A stretch of 61,281 nt of DNA. It comes from Rhodospirillaceae bacterium. GTDB taxonomy: Bacteria > Pseudomonadota > Alphaproteobacteria > MPNO01 > UBA2964. The translations under genes and the position numbers were made by a program. The stretch covers positions 316,822 through 378,102 of the forward strand of contig PAPV01000004.1 of assembly GCA_002709075.1 (NCBI GenBank), read 5' to 3'. Positions 33,938 through 45,451 of the stretch are shown here, in pieces; within the stretch, counting starts at the first letter, position 1, and each line of letters opens with the position of its first letter. Below the pieces are notes generated by a model. It made no database searches. It saw only the letters and a program-made list of their open reading frames with translations, and had not been told where the DNA came from.

Positions 33938-34345
33938 ATGATTGGCCTTGTTCTCGTTACACATGGAAGATTGGCATTAGAATTTATTTCGGCATTGGAG
34001 CACATTGTTGGAAAACAAAAATGTATATCATCAGTATGCATAGCACCTGATGATAATATGGAGAAACGCCGCGCAGATATTCTGGATGCCGTTTGTTCCG
34101 TAAGTGCTGGGGATGGCGTAATTTTATTGACAGATATGTTTGGTGGAACACCTTCAAATTTAGCCATTTCAATAATGAAAACCTCGGACGTTGAGGTTAT
34201 TGCGGGAGTGAACCTGCCAATGTTAATTCAGTTGGCACAAGTTCGCTCATCATCTTCCTTGAAGGATGCGGTAAATGAAGCTCAGGATGCGGGTCGAAAA
34301 TACATTAACGTGGCCTCACAATTGTTAGCTGCTCGAAACAAATGA
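33938..34345 (+). CDS. PTS EIIA component, mannose family
   Basis: 135 residues. Phospho-acceptor H9 in GLVLVTHGRLA and the second motif VILLTDMFGGTPSNLA identify an EIIA of the mannose class. No EIIB/C/D permease genes are nearby, so, as in other alphaproteobacteria, it probably works in a regulatory PTS together with HPr and PtsN rather than in sugar uptake. Overlaps the HPr gene by 4 nt. Confidence 0.9.
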   Translation: MIGLVLVTHGRLALEFISALEHIVGKQKCISSVCIAPDDNMEKRRADILDAVCSVSAGDGVILLTDMFGGTPSNLAISIMKTSDVEVIAGVNLPMLIQLAQVRSSSSLKDAVNEAQDAGRKYINVASQLLAARNK

Positions 34346-34653
34346 TGACCAGTAACAAATATGATCACAGAAAGGAAGCAGTTGTAGTGAACCGCCGGGG
34401 TCTTCATGCGCGAGCTGCAGTAAAAATTGCGTCGCTAGCGGAAAAACACAATGCAGACGTCAACGTAATTTCAAATGGAGTTCTTGCGCCTGCGACCTCT
34501 ATCATGAGCTTGATGTTGCTTGCTGCAGGGCCGGGCGATAAATTATGTTTTGAGGCAACTGGCGCTGATGCCTTGTTAGCTATTGACGAGTTAACATCTC
34601 TTGTAAATTCTGGCTTTAACGAAGATTGTGACGGTTGTTACGGTAAAAAATGA
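34342..34653 (+). CDS. ptsH: HPr phosphocarrier protein
   Basis: 103 residues. Active-site H22 in RRGLHARAAVKIA and the regulatory Ser (S53) in ATSIMSLMLLAA, equivalent to the HprK-target Ser46, are conserved. It relays phosphate from EI (PtsP or PtsI, not in the window) to EIIA proteins. The regulatory Ser is kept even though hprK is not at its usual place beside rapZ. ATG at 34342 or 34345. Confidence 0.92.
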   Translation: MMTSNKYDHRKEAVVVNRRGLHARAAVKIASLAEKHNADVNVISNGVLAPATSIMSLMLLAAGPGDKLCFEATGADALLAIDELTSLVNSGFNEDCDGCYGKK

Positions 34654-34762
34654 TCTCTCGTAATATTTTTTAAATACTTTAAAGAATTTTTCTTATAGCT
34701 GCTGTACGCACATTACTATTTTAGGATATAAAGCTTTTTATCCACACTCTTATTAGGATTAG

Positions 34763-36064
<1,302 letters not shown>

Positions 36065-36372
36065 CACCCTAATGTTTTGCTTTGTTGATTTGTGTTAATA
36101 AGTCGAATTAAAAATTTGCGCTTTCATAAGTTTGGTTTGGCATAGAGTTGAGGTAGTTATTAGAAATTAAGTTTTGAGTAACATTTAGGGTATGTATAGG
36201 GCTGCAACGCGATGTTATTGTTTAGCAAATAATATATCTGGGAGTATGTTAACTTAAATCCACTAAATAGATCATTAAAGCTTGGTAGCTTTTCAAGAAA
36301 ATTTGTATTCAGAATTGAATAATATTGATTTCTGCACTTGAAGAAATCGTTTCTGCGGACTAAAAGCGTTCC
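36065..36372. other. Empty intergenic region
   Basis: 308 AT-rich bases between ahcY and tsaE. No gene, strong hairpin or recognisable operator was found; it should hold the promoter for the tsaE-amgK-murU-addBA run. Confidence 0.3.
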
Positions 36373-36876
36373 ATGTGCAGAGTTATAACGGGTGCTTCTT
36401 TTCTAAAGGTTGAAATTGACAATCAAAAGAAAATAGAATCATTTGCAGTTGATTTAGCAAAACATTGTAAGACCGGAGATATTCTTGGGCTTAATGGCCG
36501 GCTAGGAATAGGAAAGACAACATTCGCGCGTGCTTTCATAAATGCAATAGGCAGTTCCCTAGGCCATGCAACCGAAACTGTTCCAAGTCCGACTTATACA
36601 TTGATGCAAGTATATTCTTTTGGCTCTTTAGAGATTTATCATGCAGATCTATACAGGTTAGAAAATTTAGACGAAATCTGGGAATTGGGACTGGAAGACT
36701 CATTCCATCAGGGAATCACTATTATAGAATGGCCTGACCGTATGGGGCCTTTTTTACCTTTAAGCACGCTTCAAATTTTTATAAGTCCTGGGAAACGGTC
36801 GGAGAATCGTTTACTTGAATTTTATGGTTGCAGTGATTGGAAGTTTCGCCTGACGAGAGAGAAAATGCATGGCTAA
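36373..36876 (+). CDS. tsaE: tRNA t6A biosynthesis ATPase TsaE
   Basis: 167 residues. Walker A GRLGIGKTTFARA, SPTYTLMQVY and the IIEWPDR motif are typical. With TsaB, TsaC and TsaD it makes N6-threonylcarbamoyladenosine on ANN-decoding tRNAs. First gene of an operon with amgK and murU, overlapping amgK by 8 nt. Confidence 0.9.
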   Translation: MCRVITGASFLKVEIDNQKKIESFAVDLAKHCKTGDILGLNGRLGIGKTTFARAFINAIGSSLGHATETVPSPTYTLMQVYSFGSLEIYHADLYRLENLDEIWELGLEDSFHQGITIIEWPDRMGPFLPLSTLQIFISPGKRSENRLLEFYGCSDWKFRLTREKMHG

Positions 36877-37879
36877 ACAAATACGGAGCACCTTAGATTT
36901 TCTGCGCGAAATAGGATGGGAAAATTGTACGCGCAATAAATTACCAAATGATGCCTCGTTTCGCAATTATGAAAGGCTTGAATTGAATGGTGAAACTGCG
37001 ATTCTAATGGATGCAACGCATCCCTCAGAAGACATTCAGCCTTTTTCCCAAATTGCATATCATCTCTTAAAATTGGGTTACAGCGCCCCCAGAATCTTAG
37101 CTGAGGATAGAAAATCCGGTTTCATGCTTTTGGAAGACCTTGGGCCGGGCACTTTTTCTAAAATTCTAAGATCCAGAGAAAATGAACATTTTTTATACAA
37201 ACTAGCAACGGATTTTTTGATAGAATTTCACGAACATGCTGATGTCGTAATTCCAAAAAGAATTGAATGCTACAACGAAGAAATACTTTTAGCTGAAGTA
37301 AATTTATTTTTGGATTGGTATTTACCTAATATTTTGGATAATGCTCTACCGGAGAAATCTAAAACTGAATATGTTTCAGCTTGGAAGAAAGTCCTTCCTT
37401 ATGGACTAAATGTTCCAAAAACATTGGTTCTCCGGGATTTTCACGTTGACAACTTAATTTATCTCCCTGAAAGAGCAGGGATTGGTGCTTGCGGTCTTTT
37501 AGATTTTCAAGATGCTGTTAAGGGGCCTATAACCTATGATCTTGTTTCTTTGTTAGAAGACGCCCGTCGTGATATTTCATCTGAGTTGGTTGATGAGATG
37601 TTGGAACATTATGTATCTTCATTTAATAATTTCAGTCGAGTTGATTTTTTTACCTCTATGGCAGTTCTAGGAGCCCAGAGGCATACAAAAGTAATAGGAA
37701 TTTTTACAAGACTATCCCAAAGAGATAGAAAATCAAATTATCTTATTCATATTCCTCGTGTATGGCAGATGCTAGAGAACGCATGCATGCATCCAGCATT
37801 ATTCCCATTAAAGAGTTGGTTGGATACTAATATTCCGTCTCATCAAAGATGTGTTCCGAAAACAGGGAGTATTCGTTGA
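36869..37879 (+). CDS. amgK: N-acetylmuramate/N-acetylglucosamine kinase AmgK-like
   Basis: 336-residue aminoglycoside phosphotransferase-fold kinase: NDASFRNYERL near the N-terminus, GFMLLEDLG, catalytic LRDFHVDNLIYL and the metal-site LLDFQDA. Position between tsaE and a MurU-like nucleotidyltransferase is the signature of the anomeric peptidoglycan recycling route, in which AmgK makes MurNAc alpha-1-phosphate. Overlaps the next gene by ~31 nt. Confidence 0.85.
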   Translation: MAKQIRSTLDFLREIGWENCTRNKLPNDASFRNYERLELNGETAILMDATHPSEDIQPFSQIAYHLLKLGYSAPRILAEDRKSGFMLLEDLGPGTFSKILRSRENEHFLYKLATDFLIEFHEHADVVIPKRIECYNEEILLAEVNLFLDWYLPNILDNALPEKSKTEYVSAWKKVLPYGLNVPKTLVLRDFHVDNLIYLPERAGIGACGLLDFQDAVKGPITYDLVSLLEDARRDISSELVDEMLEHYVSSFNNFSRVDFFTSMAVLGAQRHTKVIGIFTRLSQRDRKSNYLIHIPRVWQMLENACMHPALFPLKSWLDTNIPSHQRCVPKTGSIR

Positions 37880-38601
37880 GACCAAATAAAGCTATGGTAC
37901 TTGCCGCTGGATTGGGTCTCCGTATGCGACCAATTACTTTGAGTGTGCCTAAACCACTCGTGCCTCTGCATGGAGTCTCACTAATTGACCGAGTTCTTGA
38001 CCATTTAATTGAGGTACAAGTTGACTTGGCAGTGATCAATTTGCATTACCTTAGTCACCTCATTGAAAACCATTTGTCCAAGCGCACACACCCAAATATT
38101 GTGTTTTCTCATGAAAAAAGAGTTCTTCTTGAAACGGGTGGTGGTATCGCAAGGGCTTTGCCTCATCTTGGAGAGTCCCCGTTCTTTGTGGTTAATGCTG
38201 ACATCGCATGGACTGATGGGGCCCTGCCAGCCTTGAGTCGTTTATCCGGGTTTTGGAAGGATTCCATGATGGATGCTTTACTCTTGTTGCATCCGGTGTC
38301 TGCAGCGACCGGTTATGATGGAATAGGTGATTACATAATAGGGGCCGATGGTCGTCTCAGAAAGGCCAAGAACGAGGAACCTGCGCCATACGTTTTTACT
38401 GGAATACAACTATTGAGCCCATTAATTTTTGAACGTACGCCCAAACGTGTTTTCCCGCTGAATGTTCTCTACAATAAGGCTCAAAGTCAGGGGCGTCTTT
38501 TCGGTCTGGTTCATGATGGAGAATGGCATCATATTGGAACTCCTCTAGGGTTACAGATAGCGGAATCATGTTTTTCCATACGGCAAAAAGGAAATGGATA
38601 A
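37849..38601 (+). CDS. murU: N-acetylmuramate-1-phosphate uridylyltransferase MurU-like
   Basis: 250-residue nucleotidyltransferase: AMVLAAGLGLRMRPIT (dinucleotide-binding loop), VPKPLVPLHG, LETGGGI and FFVVNADI. With AmgK it should regenerate UDP-MurNAc from recycled muramic acid, bypassing early Mur steps. ATG 37849 overlaps amgK; a TTG at 37876 (the TTGA overlap) is an equally good start. Similar enzymes make GDP-mannose, but context favours MurU. Confidence 0.85.
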   Translation: MCSENREYSLRPNKAMVLAAGLGLRMRPITLSVPKPLVPLHGVSLIDRVLDHLIEVQVDLAVINLHYLSHLIENHLSKRTHPNIVFSHEKRVLLETGGGIARALPHLGESPFFVVNADIAWTDGALPALSRLSGFWKDSMMDALLLLHPVSAATGYDGIGDYIIGADGRLRKAKNEEPAPYVFTGIQLLSPLIFERTPKRVFPLNVLYNKAQSQGRLFGLVHDGEWHHIGTPLGLQIAESCFSIRQKGNG

Positions 38602-41575
38602 AACTGAGCACATATGGAATATTCCAGCGGGCACTCCTTTTGTTGATGCACTTGCAAATGGTTTGTTAGCTAAGGCTGATGCAAAGAAATTAGATCTTGC
38701 AGATTTCATTGTTTTATTACCTAACCGTCGAGCCTGTCGAGCTCTTGCAGCAGCTTTTTTGCGTCAGTCTGATTGCGATGCCCTTTTATTACCTCGCTTG
38801 ATGCCAATTGGTGAAATGGAAGATCAGGGGCCATTGGATGAGAATGAAACTTTTTTTGAAGACAGTCCGAATTATTTACTCCCTGCTATTGAAAAATCTC
38901 AGCGCATATTGCTTTTGGCTCGTCTGATAAGTCAAAAAAGTGTGAACACCAGCGGAGATCAGCCACTATCGCCAGGAAATGCTATAAGGTTAGCTGGCGA
39001 TTTGGCTGCTTTTCTTGATCAGGTTCAAACAGAAGGACTTAGTTTTTCTGATTTAAATACTTTGGTTCCAGATTATTATGCAGATCACTGGAAGGTAACA
39101 CTTAACTTCTTGGAAGTGCTATCAACGGGTTGGCCGAAGGTATTAGAGGCTCTTGGCTGCATTGATCCAGCTGCACGGCGGAATAATCTTATACGTTCGC
39201 GCGTTCTGGAATGGAAAAAAAAACCCCCGTCGTTCCCAATATTTGCAGCTGGATCTACCGGAAGTATACCAGCCACAGCCGAATTGCTGGAGATGATAGT
39301 TTGTTGTTCTGCGGGCGGTGTGATTTTACCTGGCTTGGATACAAGTTTAGATTCTGAAACTACCCAATTACTTGGTCCAACTCATCCTCAATATGGAATG
39401 ACCCGGTTTCTTCAAAGACTGTCAATATCACCAGATCAGGTAACTTTATGGCCTCATAGTTTGCCTTCTGCATCTTCCCCCGAGCGTTTTAGGCTTTTAA
39501 CTAAGGCTTTTGCACCGATTAATAGCTCTAATCTAAAAAAATTTTCCAGTGAAAATGAAGCTCTAAACAAGGTCAGACTGGTCGAGTGTCCCAGTCATAC
39601 AGAGGAAGCTGGCGTGATTGCACTTGCACTTCGTGAAGTGCTTACCATTCCCGGAAAAACAGGGGCACTTGTTACCCCTGATCGCAGTTTGGCAAGAAGG
39701 GTTGCGGCAGAACTACAACGCTGGAATATTGAAATAAATGATTCTGCAGGTCGTCCCTTGGGAAATACACCGCCCGGTTTGTTCTTTCGATTAATTGCGA
39801 AAACATTCGCGGATGAATGTGCTCCATTACCACTGTTATCAATGCTTAAACATCCCTTTGCTGCTGGCGGTGCAGCCGTTGGAACTTTTCGATCGAACGT
39901 TAGAAAGCTCGAAATGGGGGTACTCCGTGGTCCGCGACCTGCCGCAGGACTTAGTGGAATACTTGCCGAGTTAAGAAAGACGTATAAAACAAAACTTATA
40001 GAAGAATGGTTTCTGTCTTTTTGTGAGATGGCAAAGCCATTTGAAAAAATTATGGCTTCAGAAGACAAACATTCTCCAAGCAAAATTATACAAGCTCATG
40101 TGACGTTTGCAGAGTCTCTTGCAGCTACAAATGAAAAAAGTGGTATCCAAAGACTTTGGACTGGTGATGCAGGCGCTGCTGCCGCTGAGTTTTTTTCTAG
40201 GATTATTGCTGCGGAAGGTTTAGATCCAATGCTACCCTCCGATTACCCTGATTTTTTAGATGCAATGTTTGCAGGGCAGACTGTTCGTTCTAGTTTTGGA
40301 ACTCACCCGAGGTTGAATATATGGGCTCTTCTTGAAGCACGGCTGCAAAATGCTGATTTAGTTTGTTTGGGAGGTTTGAATGAAGGTAGTTGGCCAGATG
40401 CGTCGACTTCAGATCCTTGGATGAGTCGTCCAATGCGTGAAGCTTTTGGATTGCCGTCGTTCGAACGTCGGATAGGCCTAAGCGCACATGATTTTACGCA
40501 AGGATTTTGTGCTGAAGAGGTTCTAATGACCAGAGCACAAAAAGTTGATGGTAGCCCAACTGTTCCATCGCGTTGGTTATTGATGCTTGAGACACAATTA
40601 CGTATTGGTGTCCCAAACAATGGCAAAAATTGGGATAGAAAAATCAGACAGAGGGGAAAGAAACTTTCAGGCTGGCAGCTTGGTATTGATCGCCCCCTGA
40701 GCATAGAAGCAGGATCCCCTCCGCAACCGAAACCCCCGGTGTTATTTCGTCCCCGTAAACTCTCTGTTACGGCAATTGAGACATGGAGAAGGGACCCGTA
40801 CTCAATTTTTGCAAGATACATACTAAAATTGCGTCCGCTTGAAAAAATAGACACACATCCCAATGCAACTGATCGTGGCAATATTATACATAAAGCATTG
40901 GATGCTTTTTTACGTGAGACAGAGAGTAATTTGTCGGATGATCCTTTAGAGGAATTAATTTCGATCGGGAAAAAAGAATTTGGATCGGCTTTTGATCGCC
41001 CAGGAGTTAGAGCATTCTGGTGGCCGCGCTTTCTCAGAATTGCGAAATGGTTTGTCGAGCAGGAAATCTTAAACCGAGCGGATCGGCAGAAAGCATGGAC
41101 AGAAATTGAAGGCCGAGTTGATTTTCAAGCACCCGCTGGCGTGTTCACATTGACGGCACATGCGGATAGGGTCGATTTGCTCGCAAACAACACGCTAAAA
41201 ATAATTGATTACAAAACAGGTCAAAAACCCACTAATGCCGCTATACGTGCCGGTTTTTCTCCCCAACTACCTCTTGAAGCAGCAATTCTCTCAGCTAATG
41301 GATTTAATGGTATTGAGGCTAAGCCTGTTTCAAAACTGGAATTTTGGACGTTGTCGGGTGGTCGAAAGCCCGGTGTTGTTGAGAGCATTAATGATGACAT
41401 TGCCGATTTGGCTCAGAAGGCATACGAAGGGTTAGTAGCTCTTGTTGCTCGATTTGATGATCCGGCCACACCTTATTTATCTCAACCTAATCGAAGTTGG
41501 ACTAAGCGTTTCGCAGAATACGACCACTTAGCGAGGGTAATCGAATGGGCCGACAGTGAAGAGTTTGGACAATGA
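38594..41575 (+). CDS. addB: AddB subunit of double-strand break repair nuclease
   Basis: 993 residues. N-terminal inactive helicase-like domain (FIVLLPNRRACRALAAAF in place of Walker A), LRARLQ-like LEARLQNADLVCLGGLNEGSWPD, and a C-terminal RecB-type nuclease with HADRVDLLANNTLKIIDYKTGQKP (catalytic Asp and Lys of the DYKTG motif). It partners AddA in resecting broken DNA ends for RecA. Overlaps addA by 4 nt and murU by 8 nt. Confidence 0.92.
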   Translation: MDKTEHIWNIPAGTPFVDALANGLLAKADAKKLDLADFIVLLPNRRACRALAAAFLRQSDCDALLLPRLMPIGEMEDQGPLDENETFFEDSPNYLLPAIEKSQRILLLARLISQKSVNTSGDQPLSPGNAIRLAGDLAAFLDQVQTEGLSFSDLNTLVPDYYADHWKVTLNFLEVLSTGWPKVLEALGCIDPAARRNNLIRSRVLEWKKKPPSFPIFAAGSTGSIPATAELLEMIVCCSAGGVILPGLDTSLDSETTQLLGPTHPQYGMTRFLQRLSISPDQVTLWPHSLPSASSPERFRLLTKAFAPINSSNLKKFSSENEALNKVRLVECPSHTEEAGVIALALREVLTIPGKTGALVTPDRSLARRVAAELQRWNIEINDSAGRPLGNTPPGLFFRLIAKTFADECAPLPLLSMLKHPFAAGGAAVGTFRSNVRKLEMGVLRGPRPAAGLSGILAELRKTYKTKLIEEWFLSFCEMAKPFEKIMASEDKHSPSKIIQAHVTFAESLAATNEKSGIQRLWTGDAGAAAAEFFSRIIAAEGLDPMLPSDYPDFLDAMFAGQTVRSSFGTHPRLNIWALLEARLQNADLVCLGGLNEGSWPDASTSDPWMSRPMREAFGLPSFERRIGLSAHDFTQGFCAEEVLMTRAQKVDGSPTVPSRWLLMLETQLRIGVPNNGKNWDRKIRQRGKKLSGWQLGIDRPLSIEAGSPPQPKPPVLFRPRKLSVTAIETWRRDPYSIFARYILKLRPLEKIDTHPNATDRGNIIHKALDAFLRETESNLSDDPLEELISIGKKEFGSAFDRPGVRAFWWPRFLRIAKWFVEQEILNRADRQKAWTEIEGRVDFQAPAGVFTLTAHADRVDLLANNTLKIIDYKTGQKPTNAAIRAGFSPQLPLEAAILSANGFNGIEAKPVSKLEFWTLSGGRKPGVVESINDDIADLAQKAYEGLVALVARFDDPATPYLSQPNRSWTKRFAEYDHLARVIEWADSEEFGQ

Positions 41576-44500
41576 AAAATATCCCCGTGCTTGAAGAAGC
41601 CCAATGCGCACAGGATAGGGCATCTGATCCACACTATTCGGTGTGGGTTGGTGCATCGGCAGGAACGGGAAAGACCAAGGTTTTAACCGACAGGGTTTTG
41701 TCATTGCTGTTGGAAGGAACCCCGCCGCATAAAATTCTGTGCTTGACATTTACACGAGCTTCTGCGGCGGAAATGTCCAATAGAATCAACCGCATTTTGT
41801 CGCAATGGGCTATTTCAACTGATAATTTTCTATGCAATGAAATTGAGAAATTAGTAGGTGATACAGTAAATTTTGAAACTTTAAAAAGGGCACGCGGTCT
41901 TTTTAGGAACGTTTTGGAAACACCAGGTGGAATGAAGATTCAAACTCTTCATTCCTTTTGTGAGTCATTGCTTGCTCGCTTCCCTTTGGAAGCTGGTATC
42001 GCCCCGCATTTCACTGTAATGGATGAGAGGGAAGCAAAGGAGGCGTACTCAGAAGCACAAACAAAAATTCTTTCTGCTGCCGTTTCTGGGAATGAAGCTT
42101 TATCAGAAGCGATAGAATGTCTTGCTTATTATTTAGATAACCAACGTTTTTCAGATATAATGCGGTCTTTGTTGTCAGAACGAAGCCGATTATCGAAAGT
42201 ATTTGCAAAAATTTCCGGACCTGCCACGGGTGCTGAAGTTTATCGCCGAATGAATGTTGGCAAAGATCAAACGCAAACCTCAGTGACTCGGGCAGCATGT
42301 TTGGATAAAAAATTAGATAAAATAGCAATCAAGGACGCAGCAACCGTGATGTTGCACTCAACTACTGCAACAAATCAAAAACGAGGTAAGATTATTGCGG
42401 ATTGGCTCTCTAATAACGGCACCAAACGTGTTGAACAATTTAATGTTTATAAACATGCGTTCATTGGGAAAACAACCGGATGTGAATATAAAACAATTCT
42501 TACCAAGAAGTTAGCTGAAAAGTTTCCAGAAAAGGAGGAGGTTCTTCAGAAGGAAGCTAAAAGGTTACTACAAGTTGTTGAAAAATTGAATGCAGTTGTT
42601 ACCGCTGAGGCTACAACAGCACTTCTCACTGTATGTAGTTTCCTGTACCAAGAATACGAGGAATGGAAAAATCGTCATGGACGCTTAGACTATGACGACT
42701 TGGTCATAAAGGCACGCACATTATTTGAAAAATCGGGAGGAGCCTCTTGGGTTTTATATAAATTAGACGAAGGAATTGACCATATTCTACTAGACGAGGC
42801 CCAAGATACCAATCCTGATCAGTGGGCGGTAGTGGCGGCTTTGGCTCAAGAATTTTTTTCTGGAGATAGCGCACGGGATTTGAATCGTACAATCTTTGCT
42901 GTCGGAGATACCAAGCAGTCAATTTATAGTTTTCAAAGGGCGGAACCGGCTGCATTTGAAAGAATGCGCAGGCATTTTCGTGATAAAGTGACTGCTATAA
43001 ATCGACAATGGGACGACGTTTCGCTGAAGGTTTCTTTTCGTTCTACTGAACCTATTTTAAACGTGGTAGATAAAGTTTTTTCTCAGGATCCAGCCTCAGA
43101 TGGTGTAATTAAACAAGAACAATTACGACATATTGTACACCGAGCAGGGGAGGGCGGCTATGTGGAAATGTGGCCACCGGTCGCTCCTGTTGATCAAACT
43201 GAAGATCGTCCATGGGAATTACCTATTATCCGTCGCAATTATCTTCAACCTGCCGTTAGATTGGCTAAAACGATTGCGGGGCAAATTGACTTCTGGCTTA
43301 GAAACAAGGAGATTTTGGAAAGTCAAGGACGGCCTATTCGTCCGGGTGACATTATGGTTCTGGTGCGTCGAAGGGGTGGGTTCGTAGATCATTTGGTGCG
43401 AGAACTAAAAGCGCTCAGAATTCCAGTAGCAGGAATAGACCGAATGATTTTGGGAGAACAACTCTCAGTGCTTGATCTTATTGCACTCGGCGAATTTTTG
43501 CTGTTGCCGGAAGACGATTTAAATCTTGCGACGGTCTTAAAAGGACCTCTTTTCGGATTGACTGATGACGATCTTTTTGTATTTGCATCGGAACGAGGAA
43601 ATCGAACATTATGGCAATCATTTACGATAAATTCTGAAGAAAACCCGCGTTATAAAATTGCATTTAGCGAGCTTTCGGACTTGCTATCGCGCGCTGATTT
43701 TGTACCCCCATACGAACTTTTCGCCGATGTTCTTACAAAACGGACGGGGCGTAAAAAAATTGTAGCCCGGTTAGGGCTTGATGCGTTGGATCCGATTGAT
43801 GAGTTCTTAGCTCATGCTTTGTCTTATGAGAAACGCGGCCCTGCTTCTCTGCAAGGGTTTATTCAGTCTGTTTCGACTGATTCAGAAGATGTTAAACGCG
43901 ATCTCGAAGAGGGAACTCGCGACGAAGTACGTATTATGACAGTGCATGGTTCTAAGGGGCTGCAGGCGCCTATTGTTTTTTTACCGGACACAATAACAAA
44001 ACCAAAGCGCCCACGAGAGGTGTTTTGGACGAATGATGATTTCCCCTTATGGGCACCAAGTGCTGAAAATGCAGTGGGTTTGGCTGCTGAAGCTCGCGAC
44101 GCAGCATTTAAGAAGCAGGACCAAGAATATCGGCGATTGCTTTATGTGGCACTCACAAGAGCCGAAGACAGACTTACAGTTTGTGGTTGGGAAACACATC
44201 AACGGTCAAGCGTCGATAATTGGTATTCTCTTGTAAAAAAGGCAATGCAACAATTTTCTGTACCGATGGATTTAACGGTTTATTCCCGTGCGGGTTGGAG
44301 AGGCACAGGTTTTAAGGTTTCGGTTTTGCAAACAGAAGAAGTTGAGACGTCTAATAAAGGAGGTGAGCCCCATGGAGAAGCAGTTGTTCCTCCAGAATGG
44401 ATGTTACATCCACCGCCTCCGGAAGAGTGTAGTGTAGAAACACTAGCTCCATCTCTACTAGAGGAAGATTTAAATATTCCTTCATCTCCGACTTCTAGCA

Positions 44501-45006
44501 TAGAGGAATCTCGATTCAAACGCGGTCTAATAATCCACAAACTGCTGCAGTATCTTCCGGAGGTCTCTCTGGAACAACGCCAAACTGCAACTTTAAAATA
44601 TTTAGGTAACCCAATTCATGGTTTGACTTTAAACCAACAAAATGCAATCGCTAACGAAATATTTTCAATAATACAAGATCCACAATATGCTTCGGTGTTT
44701 TCTTTAAAAAGTCGTGCTGAAGTTCCAATTACAGGTTTAATTGGAGCTTCAAAGGTGTCCGGTAAGGTTGACCGTCTGGTTGTTGGTCGCAGGGAAATTT
44801 TGATTATTGATTATAAAAGTAAGCGCTTCCCGCCACAAAACACTGATGAGGTGCCGATAAATTATTTGAAACAAATGGCGGCATATCGTGCTGTTTTAGA
44901 GAAAATTTGGCCTCAACGCAAGGTTTCTTGTGCTATATTGTGGACAATAGAACCACGGATTATGATGTTAGATAGTCAGCATCTAGAGTCTTTAATGCCG
45001 GGTTGA
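41572..45006 (+). CDS. addA: AddA helicase-nuclease
   Basis: 1144 residues, UvrD-like: Walker A GASAGTGKTKVLTDR, ILCLTFTRASAAEMSNRI, HILLDEAQDTNPDQW (Walker B), GDTKQSIYSFQRA, MTVHGSKGLQAPIVFLPDT, LLYVALTRAEDRL, and a C-terminal nuclease with SGKVDRLVV and ILIIDYKSKRFPP. Both helicase and nuclease motifs are intact. Works with AddB in recombinational repair. Confidence 0.94.
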   Translation: MKNIPVLEEAQCAQDRASDPHYSVWVGASAGTGKTKVLTDRVLSLLLEGTPPHKILCLTFTRASAAEMSNRINRILSQWAISTDNFLCNEIEKLVGDTVNFETLKRARGLFRNVLETPGGMKIQTLHSFCESLLARFPLEAGIAPHFTVMDEREAKEAYSEAQTKILSAAVSGNEALSEAIECLAYYLDNQRFSDIMRSLLSERSRLSKVFAKISGPATGAEVYRRMNVGKDQTQTSVTRAACLDKKLDKIAIKDAATVMLHSTTATNQKRGKIIADWLSNNGTKRVEQFNVYKHAFIGKTTGCEYKTILTKKLAEKFPEKEEVLQKEAKRLLQVVEKLNAVVTAEATTALLTVCSFLYQEYEEWKNRHGRLDYDDLVIKARTLFEKSGGASWVLYKLDEGIDHILLDEAQDTNPDQWAVVAALAQEFFSGDSARDLNRTIFAVGDTKQSIYSFQRAEPAAFERMRRHFRDKVTAINRQWDDVSLKVSFRSTEPILNVVDKVFSQDPASDGVIKQEQLRHIVHRAGEGGYVEMWPPVAPVDQTEDRPWELPIIRRNYLQPAVRLAKTIAGQIDFWLRNKEILESQGRPIRPGDIMVLVRRRGGFVDHLVRELKALRIPVAGIDRMILGEQLSVLDLIALGEFLLLPEDDLNLATVLKGPLFGLTDDDLFVFASERGNRTLWQSFTINSEENPRYKIAFSELSDLLSRADFVPPYELFADVLTKRTGRKKIVARLGLDALDPIDEFLAHALSYEKRGPASLQGFIQSVSTDSEDVKRDLEEGTRDEVRIMTVHGSKGLQAPIVFLPDTITKPKRPREVFWTNDDFPLWAPSAENAVGLAAEARDAAFKKQDQEYRRLLYVALTRAEDRLTVCGWETHQRSSVDNWYSLVKKAMQQFSVPMDLTVYSRAGWRGTGFKVSVLQTEEVETSNKGGEPHGEAVVPPEWMLHPPPPEECSVETLAPSLLEEDLNIPSSPTSSIEESRFKRGLIIHKLLQYLPEVSLEQRQTATLKYLGNPIHGLTLNQQNAIANEIFSIIQDPQYASVFSLKSRAEVPITGLIGASKVSGKVDRLVVGRREILIIDYKSKRFPPQNTDEVPINYLKQMAAYRAVLEKIWPQRKVSCAILWTIEPRIMMLDSQHLESLMPG

Positions 45007-45085
45007 CGTTTTTCTTAACGCTATCTAACCTTTGTTGGATAATTTGCAAAACCTTCAGTTAAGAATTTTTTTAGAAGGAAAAAAA

Positions 45086-45406
45086 ATGAGTACAAAATCA
45101 ATCTCTGATGCGTCTTTTGAGTCTGATGTTTTGAAGGCTGAAAAACCTGTACTTTTGGATTTTTGGGCCGAGTGGTGTGGTCCTTGTAAACAAATTGGAC
45201 CGTCACTAGAAGAAATTTCTGAAGAAATGGATGCAAATCTTGTTGTTGCCAAGATAAATATTGATGAGAACCCAGAAACACCCACTAAGATGGGGGTGCG
45301 CGGTATTCCAACCTTAATGCTCTTCAAGGAAGGTGAAGTGGTCGCAACCAAAGTCGGTGCACTCGAAAAAAGTAAACTAATAGAATGGATAAATGAGTCA
45401 ATTTAG
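45086..45406 (+). CDS. trxA: Thioredoxin
   Basis: 106 residues from the ATG at 45086, chosen for the conserved length and the GAAGGAAAAA ribosome binding site; the open frame extends to 45032. Active site WAEWCGPCK, then the cis-proline [11 protein letters not shown]. Cytoplasmic disulfide reductase. Downstream of addA as in many alphaproteobacteria. Confidence 0.95.
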   Translation: MSTKSISDASFESDVLKAEKPVLLDFWAEWCGPCKQIGPSLEEISEEMDANLVVAKINIDENPETPTKMGVRGIPTLMLFKEGEVVATKVGALEKSKLIEWINESI

Positions 45407-45428
45407 ATTTGTTTGTTTATGCCAATTC

Positions 45429-45448
45429 TTTGCATGAGATCATGCAAA
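45429..45448. terminator. Hairpin between convergent trxA and folC
   Basis: TTTGCATG pairs perfectly with CATGCAAA around AGAT. It sits in the 45-bp gap between convergent genes, but lacks a clear T-run after the stem on either strand, so terminator function is probable by position only. Confidence 0.35.
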
Positions 45449-45451
45449 AAA

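Noticed and set aside
37849-38601. murU as mannose-1-phosphate guanylyltransferase
   Set aside because: The fold fits both, but adjacency to the AmgK-like kinase and tsaE favours the muramate recycling enzyme.
41528-41837. Small minus-strand ORFs over the addB/addA junction
   Set aside because: They are antisense shadows of two well-supported large genes.
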